A program made the position numbers and the translations under genes. DNA of 64,000 nucleotides from Gymnodinialimonas sp. 202GB13-11 (GTDB lineage: Bacteria; Pseudomonadota; Alphaproteobacteria; Rhodobacterales; Rhodobacteraceae), in the NCBI RefSeq assembly GCF_040932485.1, contig NZ_JBFRBH010000001.1, forward strand, positions 1,240,001 to 1,304,000. Direction: 5' to 3'. Below the pieces are notes generated by a model. It was given only the letters and a program-made list of their open reading frames with translations, was not told where the DNA came from and searched no databases. Below, in pieces: positions 26,698-35,576 of the stretch. Numbering within the stretch: position 1 is the first letter of the stretch; every line of letters starts with the position of its first letter.

Positions 26698-27531
26698 ATG
26701 GCGGGAGGGCCGAAATTCGCGGATCTCGTCCCGCGTGTGCTATCGGCGCTTGTCCTTTTGAGTGTGGCGGGGGCGGGGCTTTGGTTCGGCGGCCTTGTGC
26801 TGGCGCTTTTGCTTTCGGTCTTCGGGGCCGTGATGCTTTGGGAATATTTCCGTCTCATCATCCGGCTAACGAAGCCCTTTGCCCGGATCGCGACTGTTTT
26901 GTCTTCGGTCTTGCTCGCGGTCGCCTTGATCCTTGAACATCGACTTGTCCAGGAGACAGATGGAACGCTCGCCGTGTCCCCGATTGCAATCGGGGTTCTG
27001 ATCGTCACGATGATCGTGGTCATGATACCGGTCCGCAAAAGCCGGTTGGAGACATTGTTCGGCGCGATGATCCCGCTGGCGACTTTCCTGTTCTTCTTCC
27101 TGCACCAGTCCGCGCCGATGGCGATGTGGCTTGTCGTGGCCGTGGTGATCTCTACCGACGTGGCGGGCTATTTCTTTGGCAAGTTGATCGGCGGCCCGAA
27201 GTTTTGGCCAAGCCTGAGCCCCAACAAGACATGGGCAGGCACGGTCTCTGGCTGGGGGATGGCTGCGATTATCGCGATCATCGTGGGTATCCGCGCCAGC
27301 GATCCGGTGTCGACGACGATTGTGGGCGTGATCTTTCTGGTTCTTGTGGCTTTCGCCGCGCAGATGGCCGACATCGCAGAAAGCGCGCTGAAACGCAGGG
27401 CAGGGGTCAAGGACAGCTCCAAGATCATCCCCGGCCATGGTGGCGCGCTTGACCGGTTCGACGGGATGCTTGGCGCCTTCACCGTGGCGGGGCTGGTCTT
27501 TGTGCTCGCGGGTTTCACGGTGACGTTGTGA
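26698..27531 (+). CDS. cdsA: Phosphatidate cytidylyltransferase
   Basis: The 277-residue membrane protein has about seven hydrophobic segments and the CDP-diglyceride synthase signature near the end (ALKRRAGVKDSSKIIPGHGGALDRFD). It converts phosphatidic acid and CTP to CDP-diacylglycerol. dxr starts at the GTG overlapping its stop (GTGA). It lies in the conserved frr-uppS-cdsA-dxr-rseP order. Confidence 0.94.
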   Translation: MAGGPKFADLVPRVLSALVLLSVAGAGLWFGGLVLALLLSVFGAVMLWEYFRLIIRLTKPFARIATVLSSVLLAVALILEHRLVQETDGTLAVSPIAIGVLIVTMIVVMIPVRKSRLETLFGAMIPLATFLFFFLHQSAPMAMWLVVAVVISTDVAGYFFGKLIGGPKFWPSLSPNKTWAGTVSGWGMAAIIAIIVGIRASDPVSTTIVGVIFLVLVAFAAQMADIAESALKRRAGVKDSSKIIPGHGGALDRFDGMLGAFTVAGLVFVLAGFTVTL

Positions 27532-28712
27532 AGAAGCGCCGTGTCTCGATCTTTGGGGCGACAGGCTCCATCGGGCAGAACACCATCGACCTGATTTCGC
27601 GCGATCCAGATGCTTATGACGTGATGGCCCTGACGGGGTCGTCGAACATCGCCCAACTCGCAGCAGATGCGAGGAGCTTGGGCGCGCAAATTGCGGTCAC
27701 AGCCGATGAGCGTTTGTTGCCGGACCTGCGTGCCGCATTGGATGGCTCCGGGGTTGAGGCGGCGGCGGGTGAGGCGGCGTTGCTAGAGGCCGCAGATCGG
27801 CCCGCAGATTGGATCATGTCGGCGATTGTCGGCGCGGCGGGGCTTGCTCCGGGGTTCCAGGCCTTGCGCCACGGGACAACTCTGGCCTTGGCGAATAAGG
27901 AAAGCCTTGTGACCGCAGGCCCACTTCTTTTGCAAGAAGCACGCGCGCATTCGGCCCGCATCCTGCCCGTCGATTCCGAGCATTCCGCAGTTTTTCAGGG
28001 GCTTGTCGGCGAAGACATGGCGGCGGTGGAGCGCATCATCATCACCGCATCGGGCGGCGGTTTGCGGGATTGGCCGGTAGAAGCGCTCGCCTCCGCCACC
28101 CCGGAAGATGCGGGCGCGCATCCGAACTGGGACATGGGGCAGCGTATCACGATCGATAGCGCGTCGATGTTCAACAAGGCGATGGAACTTATTGAAACAA
28201 AAGAGTTCTTCGGTGTTGCGCCATCACAGATCCAGACGGTCATTCACCCGCAAAGCATCGTCCATGCGCTTGTCGGCTTCAATGATGGGGCGCTGATGGC
28301 GCATCTGGGCGCACCGGATATGCGCCACGCCATCGGCTACGCGCTCCATTACCCGGATCGCAAGACTCTTCCGGTGGAACGCATTGACCTCGCGCACCTG
28401 GCCAAGCTGGAATTCTATGCCCCCTGCGATACACGTTATCCGGCACTAAAGATCGCGCGGGCTGTCATGGAAACCGGTGGTCATGCGGGCTGTGTATTCA
28501 ACGCAGCCAAGGAGGTCGCGCTGGACGGGTTTCTGGCGGGGCGGATCGGTTTCATGGACATGAGCGGTGTGGTTGAGGCCACACTTGACGCGATCTCGTC
28601 AAAGATCGGCCTTTCAAATGCCGTCGAAACCCTTGAGGACGTCCTGCAAACGGACCAAATGGCACGTAAGACTGCCTGGACCATGATCGAGCAACACGCA
28701 GAAAAGGCATAA
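27528..28712 (+). CDS. dxr: 1-deoxy-D-xylulose-5-phosphate reductoisomerase
   Basis: The 394-residue enzyme has the NADPH loop VSIFGATGSIGQNT at the N-terminus, ALANKESLV, the metal-site PVDSEHSAVFQ, and IDSASMFNKAMELIE. It makes 2-C-methyl-D-erythritol 4-phosphate in the MEP pathway, which supplies IPP to uppS upstream. The start is GTG 27528, overlapping cdsA by 4 bp. rseP begins 3 bases after its stop. Confidence 0.95.
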   Translation: MKKRRVSIFGATGSIGQNTIDLISRDPDAYDVMALTGSSNIAQLAADARSLGAQIAVTADERLLPDLRAALDGSGVEAAAGEAALLEAADRPADWIMSAIVGAAGLAPGFQALRHGTTLALANKESLVTAGPLLLQEARAHSARILPVDSEHSAVFQGLVGEDMAAVERIIITASGGGLRDWPVEALASATPEDAGAHPNWDMGQRITIDSASMFNKAMELIETKEFFGVAPSQIQTVIHPQSIVHALVGFNDGALMAHLGAPDMRHAIGYALHYPDRKTLPVERIDLAHLAKLEFYAPCDTRYPALKIARAVMETGGHAGCVFNAAKEVALDGFLAGRIGFMDMSGVVEATLDAISSKIGLSNAVETLEDVLQTDQMARKTAWTMIEQHAEKA

Positions 28713-28715
28713 TTG

Positions 28716-30041
28716 ATGGATCTTCTTCCCGCATTCGGCAATTTCGGCTTCACGTTGGTGGCATTCGTGGCTGCCTTGTCGATCATCGTGGCGATCCACG
28801 AATATGGCCACTACATCGTGGGCCGTTGGTCCGGCATCCATGCAGAGGTTTTCTCCATTGGATTTGGCCCGGTTCTGTTCAGCCGCGTCGATAAACGGGG
28901 CACGCGCTGGCAATTGGCCGCCTTACCCTTTGGCGGCTATGTGAAATTCCTTGGCGATGCCAACGCGGCCTCTGCCGGGGCAGATGGGGCGGTTCTGGAT
29001 GCGCTCGACCCCACGGAACGCCGCCGCTCCATGCCCGGTGCGCCCCTATGGGCAAGGGCTGCGACAGTTGCGGCGGGTCCGATTTTCAATTTCATTCTGT
29101 CCATCGCGATCTTCGCAGGCATCGTCATGTTCAGCGGCCAGGCGGTGGAAGAGGCGCGCGTGGGCGCGCCCAAAGCGCTACCGGCAGACGTTGTTACGCT
29201 GGAGCCGGGCGATCTGATCACCGCCATCGAAGGCCAGTCGGTCGAAGAATTGCAGGACCTGTTTACGCTCGCCCGCGACCTCGAGCCCGCGCCTTTGCTG
29301 ACCTACGACATCGTGCGCAACGACGAAGCTATTCAGGTGGAAGCGGCGTTCCCAATGATGCCCATCGTGCAAAGCGTGGCTCCGCAATCTGCGGCCATTG
29401 CCGCGGGTATCGAAGAGGGTGACTTGATCCGGAGTGTGGATGGCGTTCCGATCCATGGCTTTGGCCAGTTGCGCGAATTCGTCGATGCGTCTGAAGGCGC
29501 GCCGCTGGCGCTCGAAGTGTGGCGCGCGGGTGAAATCCTGAACCTGACGCTGAGCCCGCGTCAGACCGATATCCCAACCGGTGACGGGTTTGAGACGCGC
29601 TGGCTTATCGGCATCACCGGTGGTCTCATCTTTGACCCTGAACGGCAGAGCGTTGGCCCCTGGGCGGCTTTGACCTACGGCGTCAATCAGGTGGGATTCA
29701 TCATCGAAAGTTCGCTTGACGGCTTGTGGCACATCATCACCGGCGCAATCTCAAGCTGTAACCTGCAAGGGCCTATCGGGATTGCAGAAACCTCCGGCGC
29801 CGCAGCCAGCCAAGGTTTGGACAATTTCATCTGGTTCATCGCAGTTCTGTCGACGGCTGTGGGCCTGCTGAACCTGTTCCCGATTCCTGTTCTGGATGGT
29901 GGCCATCTCGTGTTCCACGCCTACGAAGGCGTCACCGGCAAGCCACCCTCGGACAAGGTTCTGCGCGTGTTCATGTCGGTCGGTCTGGCAATGCTGCTTT
30001 CGCTGATGCTGTTTGCGCTGACTAACGACATCTGGTGCTGA
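28716..30041 (+). CDS. rseP: Site-2 protease RseP
   Basis: The 441-residue inner-membrane zinc metalloprotease has the HEYGH motif in the first membrane segment (about residues 28-32), two PDZ-like domains (about 125-300), and NLFPIPVLDGGHLVF in the C-terminal region with the third zinc ligand Asp. In this family it cleaves membrane-bound regulators such as anti-sigma factors. ATG 28716 is chosen over the TTG at 28713. A strong hairpin follows the stop. Confidence 0.94.
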   Translation: MDLLPAFGNFGFTLVAFVAALSIIVAIHEYGHYIVGRWSGIHAEVFSIGFGPVLFSRVDKRGTRWQLAALPFGGYVKFLGDANAASAGADGAVLDALDPTERRRSMPGAPLWARAATVAAGPIFNFILSIAIFAGIVMFSGQAVEEARVGAPKALPADVVTLEPGDLITAIEGQSVEELQDLFTLARDLEPAPLLTYDIVRNDEAIQVEAAFPMMPIVQSVAPQSAAIAAGIEEGDLIRSVDGVPIHGFGQLREFVDASEGAPLALEVWRAGEILNLTLSPRQTDIPTGDGFETRWLIGITGGLIFDPERQSVGPWAALTYGVNQVGFIIESSLDGLWHIITGAISSCNLQGPIGIAETSGAAASQGLDNFIWFIAVLSTAVGLLNLFPIPVLDGGHLVFHAYEGVTGKPPSDKVLRVFMSVGLAMLLSLMLFALTNDIWC

Positions 30042-30048
30042 ACCAGCC

Positions 30049-30073
30049 GGGGTTTTGGGCGGGCCAAAACCCC
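30049..30073 (+). terminator. Strong hairpin after rseP
   Basis: GGGGTTTTGG (30049-30058), a GCGGG loop and CCAAAACCCC (30064-30073) form a perfect 10-bp stem starting 8 bases after the rseP stop. No T-run follows, so it may terminate weakly, need Rho, or protect the 3' end. It separates rseP from the small membrane peptide gene and bamA. Confidence 0.55.
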
Positions 30074-30156
30074 CAAAACTCCACCCGGCGAACAAGGTTC
30101 TGACACATTTGAAGCGGATCATTAGCGCAATCGTACTTTGATTGGACCAGTGACCC

Positions 30157-30294
30157 ATGCGTTATCTAGCTCAGAGCACCCGCGGAATGACCCAGCTTGT
30201 CATGCTGAACATGGACCGCTTTTTGACCCCGCTTCTGATCGTTGCGGCGCTGACGCTGGCCGGTTGGGTTCTGACACTGGCGCAGCCTTGGTAA
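30157..30294 (+). CDS. 45-residue single-span membrane peptide
   Basis: This short frame (ATG 30157, TAA 30294) encodes a basic, Met-rich N-terminal half (MRYLAQSTRGMTQL) and one clear membrane helix (LTPLLIVAALTLAGWVLTLA), ending QPW. It sits between rseP and bamA on the same strand. The ribosome site is weak (GGAC about 9 bases upstream). The amphipathic N-terminus with one hydrophobic span argues for a real membrane microprotein. I do not recognise the family. Confidence 0.55.
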   Translation: MRYLAQSTRGMTQLVMLNMDRFLTPLLIVAALTLAGWVLTLAQPW

Positions 30295-30428
30295 AGGCCT
30301 GCGCGGGCACGCGTTAACCTACACATCACAAACACTTATCCGGCGGCCAGGGGACTGAGCCGCCGTGCTGGATTCGCCACAGGTTGTGACAATCGGCGAG
30401 AAAGGCACAACACTTCCACATCATGCGT

Positions 30429-30457
30429 TTGACTACCCCTTGGGGGCAGGCTACCCA
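30429..30457 (+). promoter_or_regulatory. Candidate bamA promoter
   Basis: TTGACT (30429-30434), a 17-base spacer and TACCCA (30452-30457) resemble a sigma-70 promoter about 40 bases before bamA. The -10 is weak. Upstream, CGGCGGC/GCCGCCG (about 30343-30375) can form a hairpin. I saw no RpoE-type motif. Confidence 0.3.
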
Positions 30458-30494
30458 GTGACTGTCTGCAAATTTGACCAATGGGTGGGATTCT

Positions 30495-32843
30495 ATGGTC
30501 CTCCGTGCTTTTTCGCACTTGTCTGGCTTCGTCGGACGTATCGCGACCCCTGCATTGATTGTGTGTGTGCTGCTGTTGTCGGCACCTTTGGCAACCGCGC
30601 AGTCGTTTAATTTCAACAACTTCGATGTTCAGGGCAATGTGCGCACCAATGATGCGTCTGTGCTGGAAGTGGCGGGTATCACGCCGGGTCAGTCTGTGTC
30701 TGCCGGACAGGTGAATGACGCGCTTCAGCGGCTGCAGAACTCGGGTTTGTTTGAGCGCGTTGAAGTCGCGCCGCGTGGCAATACACTGGTCATCACCGTT
30801 GTCGAATTCCCCACGATCAACCGCATCTCGATCGAGGGAAACCGCCGGCTGGATGACGAGGACCTCCTGACAGTGATCTCGTCCACCCCGCGCCGCGTCT
30901 ACTCGCCTGTCACGGCTGAGCGGGATGCCGCCGCAATTGCAGAAGCTTACCGCGAATCCGGTCGCCTGACCGCAACGGCAGTTCCGCAAATCATCCGCCG
31001 CGATGAGGGACGTGTTGATCTGGTCTTCGAAGTGACCGAGGGCGCGGTTGTCGAAACCCAGCGCATCGCGTTTGTGGGTAACCGCGACTACTCGGACCGT
31101 CGCCTGCGGCAGGTTTTGGAAAGCACACAAGCCGGTCTGTTCCGCGCGCTGATCCGGTCGGACACGTTTATTCAGGATCGCATCGCGCTCGACCAACAAT
31201 TGCTGACGGACTTCTACCAAGACCGTGGCTACATCGACTTTGAGATTCTGTCGGTGACGCCGGAACTCAGCCGCGACCGCGGCGCATATTTTGTGACCTT
31301 CAACATCCGGGAAGGGCAAAGTTACCGGATCGGCAATGTCGGCGTTCGCTCGGAACTGCCGGGTGCGAACGCAGCCGACTTTGAGGGTGCCATCAACATC
31401 CGGCAGGGTGTCCGTTACAGCCCGCGCATCATCGACAACGTTGTGACGCGGATGGAAAACCTTGCCGCTGATCAAGGCCTGCGTTTCGTGCGGATTGAGC
31501 CTGTTGTGAACCGCGACGATGCCAACCTGATCGTGAATGTCGAGTTTGTCATTTCACGGGGCGAACGTGTCTTCGTGGAGCGGATCGACATCGAGGGCAA
31601 CCAGACCACGCTGGACCGCGTGATCCGCCGCCAGTTCGACGTCGTGGAAGGCGACCCGCTTGACCCCGCACAGATCCGCGCGGCTGCTGAGCGTATCCGC
31701 GCCACCGGCTTCTTTGCGGATGTGCAGGTTGAAGGCCGCCCCGGCACTTCGCCCGAACAGGTGATCATCGACGTGGATGTTGAAGAGCAGCCCACGGGTT
31801 CACTTGGCTTCTCGGCGAGCTACTCGACGGACAGCGGTGCAGGTTTTGCGATCAACTTCTCGGAAGAGAATTTCCTTGGCCGAGGTCAGGCTGTTGCGTT
31901 GAGCCTGAACACGGTGGACGGCTCGCAGGCGTTGACCTTCTCGTTCGAAGAACCGGCCTTCCTGCGCCGTGACCTCGCGGCGGGTGTGACGGCGTACTAT
32001 CAGCAAACGCAGCAGCAGAATAATGCGAGCTTCGATACGGTTCGCTATGGTGTGGGTGTTGGGTTCGCTTTCCCGGTCAGCGAAAATGGACGGCTGCGCG
32101 TATTTTACAACTACGATCATGATGAAGTTTCGGGGCTCGATAATGCTGCGAACCTGAACTCTGATATCCTTTTGCGTGAGCCGACAGAGGCAGACACGTC
32201 CCGCATCGGTTTCACTTACAGCTTTGACAACAGAGACACGGGTCTGAACCCGAATGCCGGCGTAGCGTTCGCGTTTACCGGTGAATATGCAGGGTTGGGT
32301 GGCGACACCGAATTCTTCCGGTCAGAAGTTCGTGCGGTCGCGGAGACACGTGTTGCGCGAGAAGAGATTACGCTGCGTGCGACGTTCGAGGGTGGCGTAA
32401 TCAACGCACTCGACGATGACGGCACACGAATTGCGAACCGTTTCTCGTTGAATTCGCGGCAGATGCGAGGCTTTGAAAGTGGTGGCCTGGGGCCACGTGA
32501 CTTGGCTGTGAGCAACCAAAACTTCCTTGGCGGAAACTACTTTGCGGTCGCGCGTTTCGAGGCAGCGTTCCCTCTGCCTTTGCCCGATGAATATGGGATC
32601 TCGGGTGGTGTTTTTGCGGACGTTGGTTCGGTTTGGGGACTCGACGATGTGCAAGGCGGGTCGGCTGCAGGCTCGGGTGCCAGCGTTGTCGACGACAGCT
32701 TCCGTCTCCGCTCCGCGGTCGGCGTCTCGATCTTCTGGGACACGGCGCTTGGGCCGCTTCGCTTCAACTTCTCGCACCCGGTCCAGTACGAGGATTATGA
32801 CCGGACCCGCAACTTCGACTTCACTGTCGAGGCGCGTTTCTGA
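30495..32843 (+). CDS. bamA: Outer membrane protein assembly factor BamA
   Basis: The 782-residue protein has a signal peptide (ending LATAQ, about residue 36), POTRA repeats through about residue 350 (IEGNRRLDDEDLL, FVGNRDYSDRRLRQVL, IEGNQTTLDRVIRRQF) and a C-terminal beta-barrel. RGFESGGLGPRD is the lid-lock/VRGF-type region, and the chain ends in an aromatic (EARF). It inserts beta-barrel proteins in the outer membrane. ATG 30495 fits the signal peptide; the frame also opens at TTG 30474. skp follows after 5 bases. Confidence 0.95.
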   Translation: MVLRAFSHLSGFVGRIATPALIVCVLLLSAPLATAQSFNFNNFDVQGNVRTNDASVLEVAGITPGQSVSAGQVNDALQRLQNSGLFERVEVAPRGNTLVITVVEFPTINRISIEGNRRLDDEDLLTVISSTPRRVYSPVTAERDAAAIAEAYRESGRLTATAVPQIIRRDEGRVDLVFEVTEGAVVETQRIAFVGNRDYSDRRLRQVLESTQAGLFRALIRSDTFIQDRIALDQQLLTDFYQDRGYIDFEILSVTPELSRDRGAYFVTFNIREGQSYRIGNVGVRSELPGANAADFEGAINIRQGVRYSPRIIDNVVTRMENLAADQGLRFVRIEPVVNRDDANLIVNVEFVISRGERVFVERIDIEGNQTTLDRVIRRQFDVVEGDPLDPAQIRAAAERIRATGFFADVQVEGRPGTSPEQVIIDVDVEEQPTGSLGFSASYSTDSGAGFAINFSEENFLGRGQAVALSLNTVDGSQALTFSFEEPAFLRRDLAAGVTAYYQQTQQQNNASFDTVRYGVGVGFAFPVSENGRLRVFYNYDHDEVSGLDNAANLNSDILLREPTEADTSRIGFTYSFDNRDTGLNPNAGVAFAFTGEYAGLGGDTEFFRSEVRAVAETRVAREEITLRATFEGGVINALDDDGTRIANRFSLNSRQMRGFESGGLGPRDLAVSNQNFLGGNYFAVARFEAAFPLPLPDEYGISGGVFADVGSVWGLDDVQGGSAAGSGASVVDDSFRLRSAVGVSIFWDTALGPLRFNFSHPVQYEDYDRTRNFDFTVEARF

Positions 32844-32848
32844 TCGCC

Positions 32849-33445
32849 ATGGGATCGTTGGCCAATGGTCTTTGCGCCGCCGCCCTTGGGTTGGCGGCGC
32901 TCGCTTTCGCAGCGCCTGCCACCGCGCAGACCGGTCCGGCACGCAATGATGTGCTCGTGCTCAACCAGGAACGGTTGCTAAACCAAACCGCCTATGGCGC
33001 GCGCATTCAGCAAGAGCTTGAAGAGGCCTCGATCGCGCTGGCCGCTGAAAACCGTCAGATCGAAGAATTGCTGACCGCGGAAGAGCTTGAACTGACCGAC
33101 CTGCGCCAGACCCTTCCCGCTGACGAATTTCGCGTCCTGGCAGATGAGTTCGACACGCGTGTCAGCGCGATCAGGGCAGCACAAGACGCAAAAACCCGTG
33201 ACTTGCAGGCGCAAGCCGAAGCGGCGCGCCAGCGGTTTTTCGAGGAAACGGTGCCTATTCTGCTGGAACTGGTGGAAGGTCGCGGTGCCTCTGTCCTGAT
33301 GGACAGTCGCACCGTTCTTTTGTCTGCCGGAGGTGTCGATATTACCGAGGCAGCGATTGTCGTGATCGATGAACGTCTCGGGCGCGGTGGGGAAGATCCG
33401 CTGATTGCGATCCCAGGCCTGTCCTCCACGCCGCAAGAAGACTAG
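32849..33445 (+). CDS. skp: OmpH/Skp family periplasmic chaperone
   Basis: The 198-residue protein has a signal peptide (ending PATAQ, about residue 27), then DVLVLNQERLLNQTAYGARIQQELEE and a long helical coiled region (about 50-140), as in Skp. The family holds unfolded outer-membrane proteins in the periplasm. It lies directly after bamA and before fabZ. The C-terminal 30 residues are Gly/Pro-rich and less conserved in appearance. Confidence 0.88.
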   Translation: MGSLANGLCAAALGLAALAFAAPATAQTGPARNDVLVLNQERLLNQTAYGARIQQELEEASIALAAENRQIEELLTAEELELTDLRQTLPADEFRVLADEFDTRVSAIRAAQDAKTRDLQAQAEAARQRFFEETVPILLELVEGRGASVLMDSRTVLLSAGGVDITEAAIVVIDERLGRGGEDPLIAIPGLSSTPQED

Positions 33446-33517
33446 CCCCACGACTTGCCGCGCGCGGGCGGAGTTGCTAGGCCACCGCGAACAACGCCCT
33501 AATGCCGGAGCAGAACC

Positions 33518-33991
33518 ATGACGGTCGACCCTCAGACCACAGCCGATATCGACCTGATCCAGCGCATTCTGCCGCATCGTTATCCCTTCCTTCTGATCGA
33601 CAAGGTGCGCGACATTGAAGCGTTCAAATCTGCGGTAGGCATCAAGAACGTCACCGTGAATGAGCCACACTTTCAGGGCCATTTTCCGGGTGTGCCGATC
33701 ATGCCTGGCGTCACTATCGTGGAAGCGATGGCGCAAACGGCGGCGGTGATGGTCGGCGTGTCGGCGGATTTGGCGGACAAGAATTTCCTCGTGTACTTCA
33801 TGGGGATCGACAGCTGCAAATTCCGCCGCAAGGTGGTGCCCGGCGACGTGCTTGAGCTTCAAGTTACGACCCTGCGCGGCAAGCCCGGTGGAAAGGTCTG
33901 GAAATTCGAAGGTCGCGCCGAGGTTGAGGGCGAGTTGGCCTGCGAGTGCAGCTTCACGGCCATGATGGATCTGCCGCAAGGAGCCGCCTGA
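33518..33991 (+). CDS. fabZ: 3-hydroxyacyl-[acyl-carrier-protein] dehydratase FabZ
   Basis: The 157-residue hot-dog fold enzyme shows [13 protein letters not shown], the catalytic His in [15 protein letters not shown], and the catalytic Glu in [11 protein letters not shown]. It dehydrates 3-hydroxyacyl-ACP in fatty acid synthesis and draws on the same hydroxyacyl pool as LpxA. Its stop overlaps the lpxA start (TGATG). Confidence 0.95.
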   Translation: MTVDPQTTADIDLIQRILPHRYPFLLIDKVRDIEAFKSAVGIKNVTVNEPHFQGHFPGVPIMPGVTIVEAMAQTAAVMVGVSADLADKNFLVYFMGIDSCKFRRKVVPGDVLELQVTTLRGKPGGKVWKFEGRAEVEGELACECSFTAMMDLPQGAA

Positions 33992-34797
33992 TGGCGGTTG
34001 ACCCATCTGCGCGTGTTCACCCGTCAGCGGTGGTTGAAGACGGAGCCTCAATCGGGCCCGGTTGCGACATTGGCCCGTTTTGCGTGGTCGGCCCCGAAGT
34101 GACCATCGGTGCGGACGTTGTGCTGAAATCCCACGTTGTCGTCGCCGGTTGGACCGAGATTGGCGATGGTTGCGAGATCTTCCCCTTCGCCTCCATCGGC
34201 GAAATTCCACAAGACAAGAAGTTCGGCGGCGAACGGACCCGCCTGATCGTGGGCAAGCGCAATCGCATCCGCGAAGGCGTGACCATGAACACCGGGACCG
34301 AAGGCGGTGGCGGTGTCACCAAAGTCGGCGATGATGGTCTGTTCCTCGCCAATTGCCATGTGGCCCATGATTGTATCGTGGGCGACCGTGTTGTGATGGT
34401 GAACTCCTCCGCCTTGGCCGGTCATTGCATTGTTGGTGACGACGTTATCCTCGGCGGCCTTTCGGGTGTGCATCAGTTCGTGCGCATCGGACGTGGCGTT
34501 ATCGTTGGTGCGCTGAGCATGGTGACAAATGACGTAATCCCCTACGGCCTTGTTCAGGGACCGCGGGGCCGATTGGACGGGCTGAACCTTGTGGGTCTCA
34601 AACGTCGTGGCGTGGCCAAGGCTGATATTACGGCCCTGCGCGCGGCCCTTCAGGCGCTGAAACAGGGCGAGGGTGCTTCGTTTCAAGAACGTGCCCGGCG
34701 CCTTGGCGACAGTGACGAAATCGACAGCGACTATGTGCGCGACATCGTTGATTTCGTCATGGGCGAAAGCGACCGATCCTACCTGACGCCGGAGTGA
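33991..34797 (+). CDS. lpxA: UDP-N-acetylglucosamine acyltransferase
   Basis: The 268-residue protein has the left-handed beta-helix hexapeptide repeats typical of LpxA (VHPSAVVEDGASIGPGCDIG onward), the HDCIVGD and LGGLSGVHQFVRIG segments and a C-terminal helical domain. It adds a 3-hydroxyacyl chain to UDP-GlcNAc, the first step of lipid A. It overlaps fabZ by 1 base; the next gene, lpxI, begins 4 bases after its stop. Confidence 0.95.
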   Translation: MAVDPSARVHPSAVVEDGASIGPGCDIGPFCVVGPEVTIGADVVLKSHVVVAGWTEIGDGCEIFPFASIGEIPQDKKFGGERTRLIVGKRNRIREGVTMNTGTEGGGGVTKVGDDGLFLANCHVAHDCIVGDRVVMVNSSALAGHCIVGDDVILGGLSGVHQFVRIGRGVIVGALSMVTNDVIPYGLVQGPRGRLDGLNLVGLKRRGVAKADITALRAALQALKQGEGASFQERARRLGDSDEIDSDYVRDIVDFVMGESDRSYLTPE

Positions 34798-34801
34798 TGT
34801 G

Positions 34802-35575
34802 ATGCGTGCCATTCTAGCCGGTGACGGCGCCTTGCCCCGCCTCCTGCTGGAGGCCGAGATGGCCTATGTCGTTCACTTCAAGGGCACAGTGATCGAACGG
34901 CACAAGGGGCCTCCGATCAAGGCGCGGTTTGAGCAGCTTGGAAAGCTGTTTGATGATCTGCGCGCCAAGGATGTGACTGAGGTTTGTCTGGCCGGTGCGA
35001 TGGGCCGTCCGGCTTTGGATCCGGTGGCATTTGATCCCTTCACCGCTGCGAAGATGCCGATGCTCATGCAGGCCATGGGGCAGGGCGATGATGCCCTGTT
35101 GCGGGCGGTCGTGGGCGTGATTGAGAGCGAAGGCTTTTCAATCGTTGCGGCCCATGACATTCGCCCTGACCTTGTTGTGCCTGCAGGTGTGATTTTCGGT
35201 GCTCCGGTAGGGGAAGACGACGCCGCACGCGGACGCGCGGTTCTGGATGCGCTGGGGCCATTGGATGTTGGCCAAGGGGCTGTCGTCGGCAAAGGTCAGG
35301 TTCTTGGGATTGAAACTCTCCAAGGCACTGAAGCGATGCTCCGGTTCGTGGCCGAGACGGCCAAGGGATCGGGTGGTGTGTTCGTCAAACGCCCCAAAGC
35401 CGGGCAGGATCTGCGCATGGACATGCCCGCGATTGGCCCTGAGACGATCCGTCAGGCAGCTGTGGCCGGGTTGTCTGGCATCGAAGTTGCGCCCGGTGAA
35501 GTCATGTTGCTGGACCGACCGGCGATTGAGGCCGCCTGTGCCGAGACAGGTTTGAGCCTGTGGGCGGGTCCGTGA
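34802..35575 (+). CDS. lpxI: UDP-2,3-diacylglucosamine pyrophosphatase LpxI
   Basis: The 257-residue protein matches the DUF1009/LpxI family: AILAGDGALPRLLLE at the N-terminus, VCLAGAMGRP, SIVAAHDIRPDLVVPAG and GVFVKRPKAGQDLRMDMPAIGPET. In alphaproteobacteria LpxI replaces LpxH to release lipid X from UDP-diacylglucosamine. ATG 34802 is chosen over GTG 34799. lpxB begins just after its stop. Confidence 0.93.
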   Translation: MRAILAGDGALPRLLLEAEMAYVVHFKGTVIERHKGPPIKARFEQLGKLFDDLRAKDVTEVCLAGAMGRPALDPVAFDPFTAAKMPMLMQAMGQGDDALLRAVVGVIESEGFSIVAAHDIRPDLVVPAGVIFGAPVGEDDAARGRAVLDALGPLDVGQGAVVGKGQVLGIETLQGTEAMLRFVAETAKGSGGVFVKRPKAGQDLRMDMPAIGPETIRQAAVAGLSGIEVAPGEVMLLDRPAIEAACAETGLSLWAGP

Positions 35576-35576
35576 C

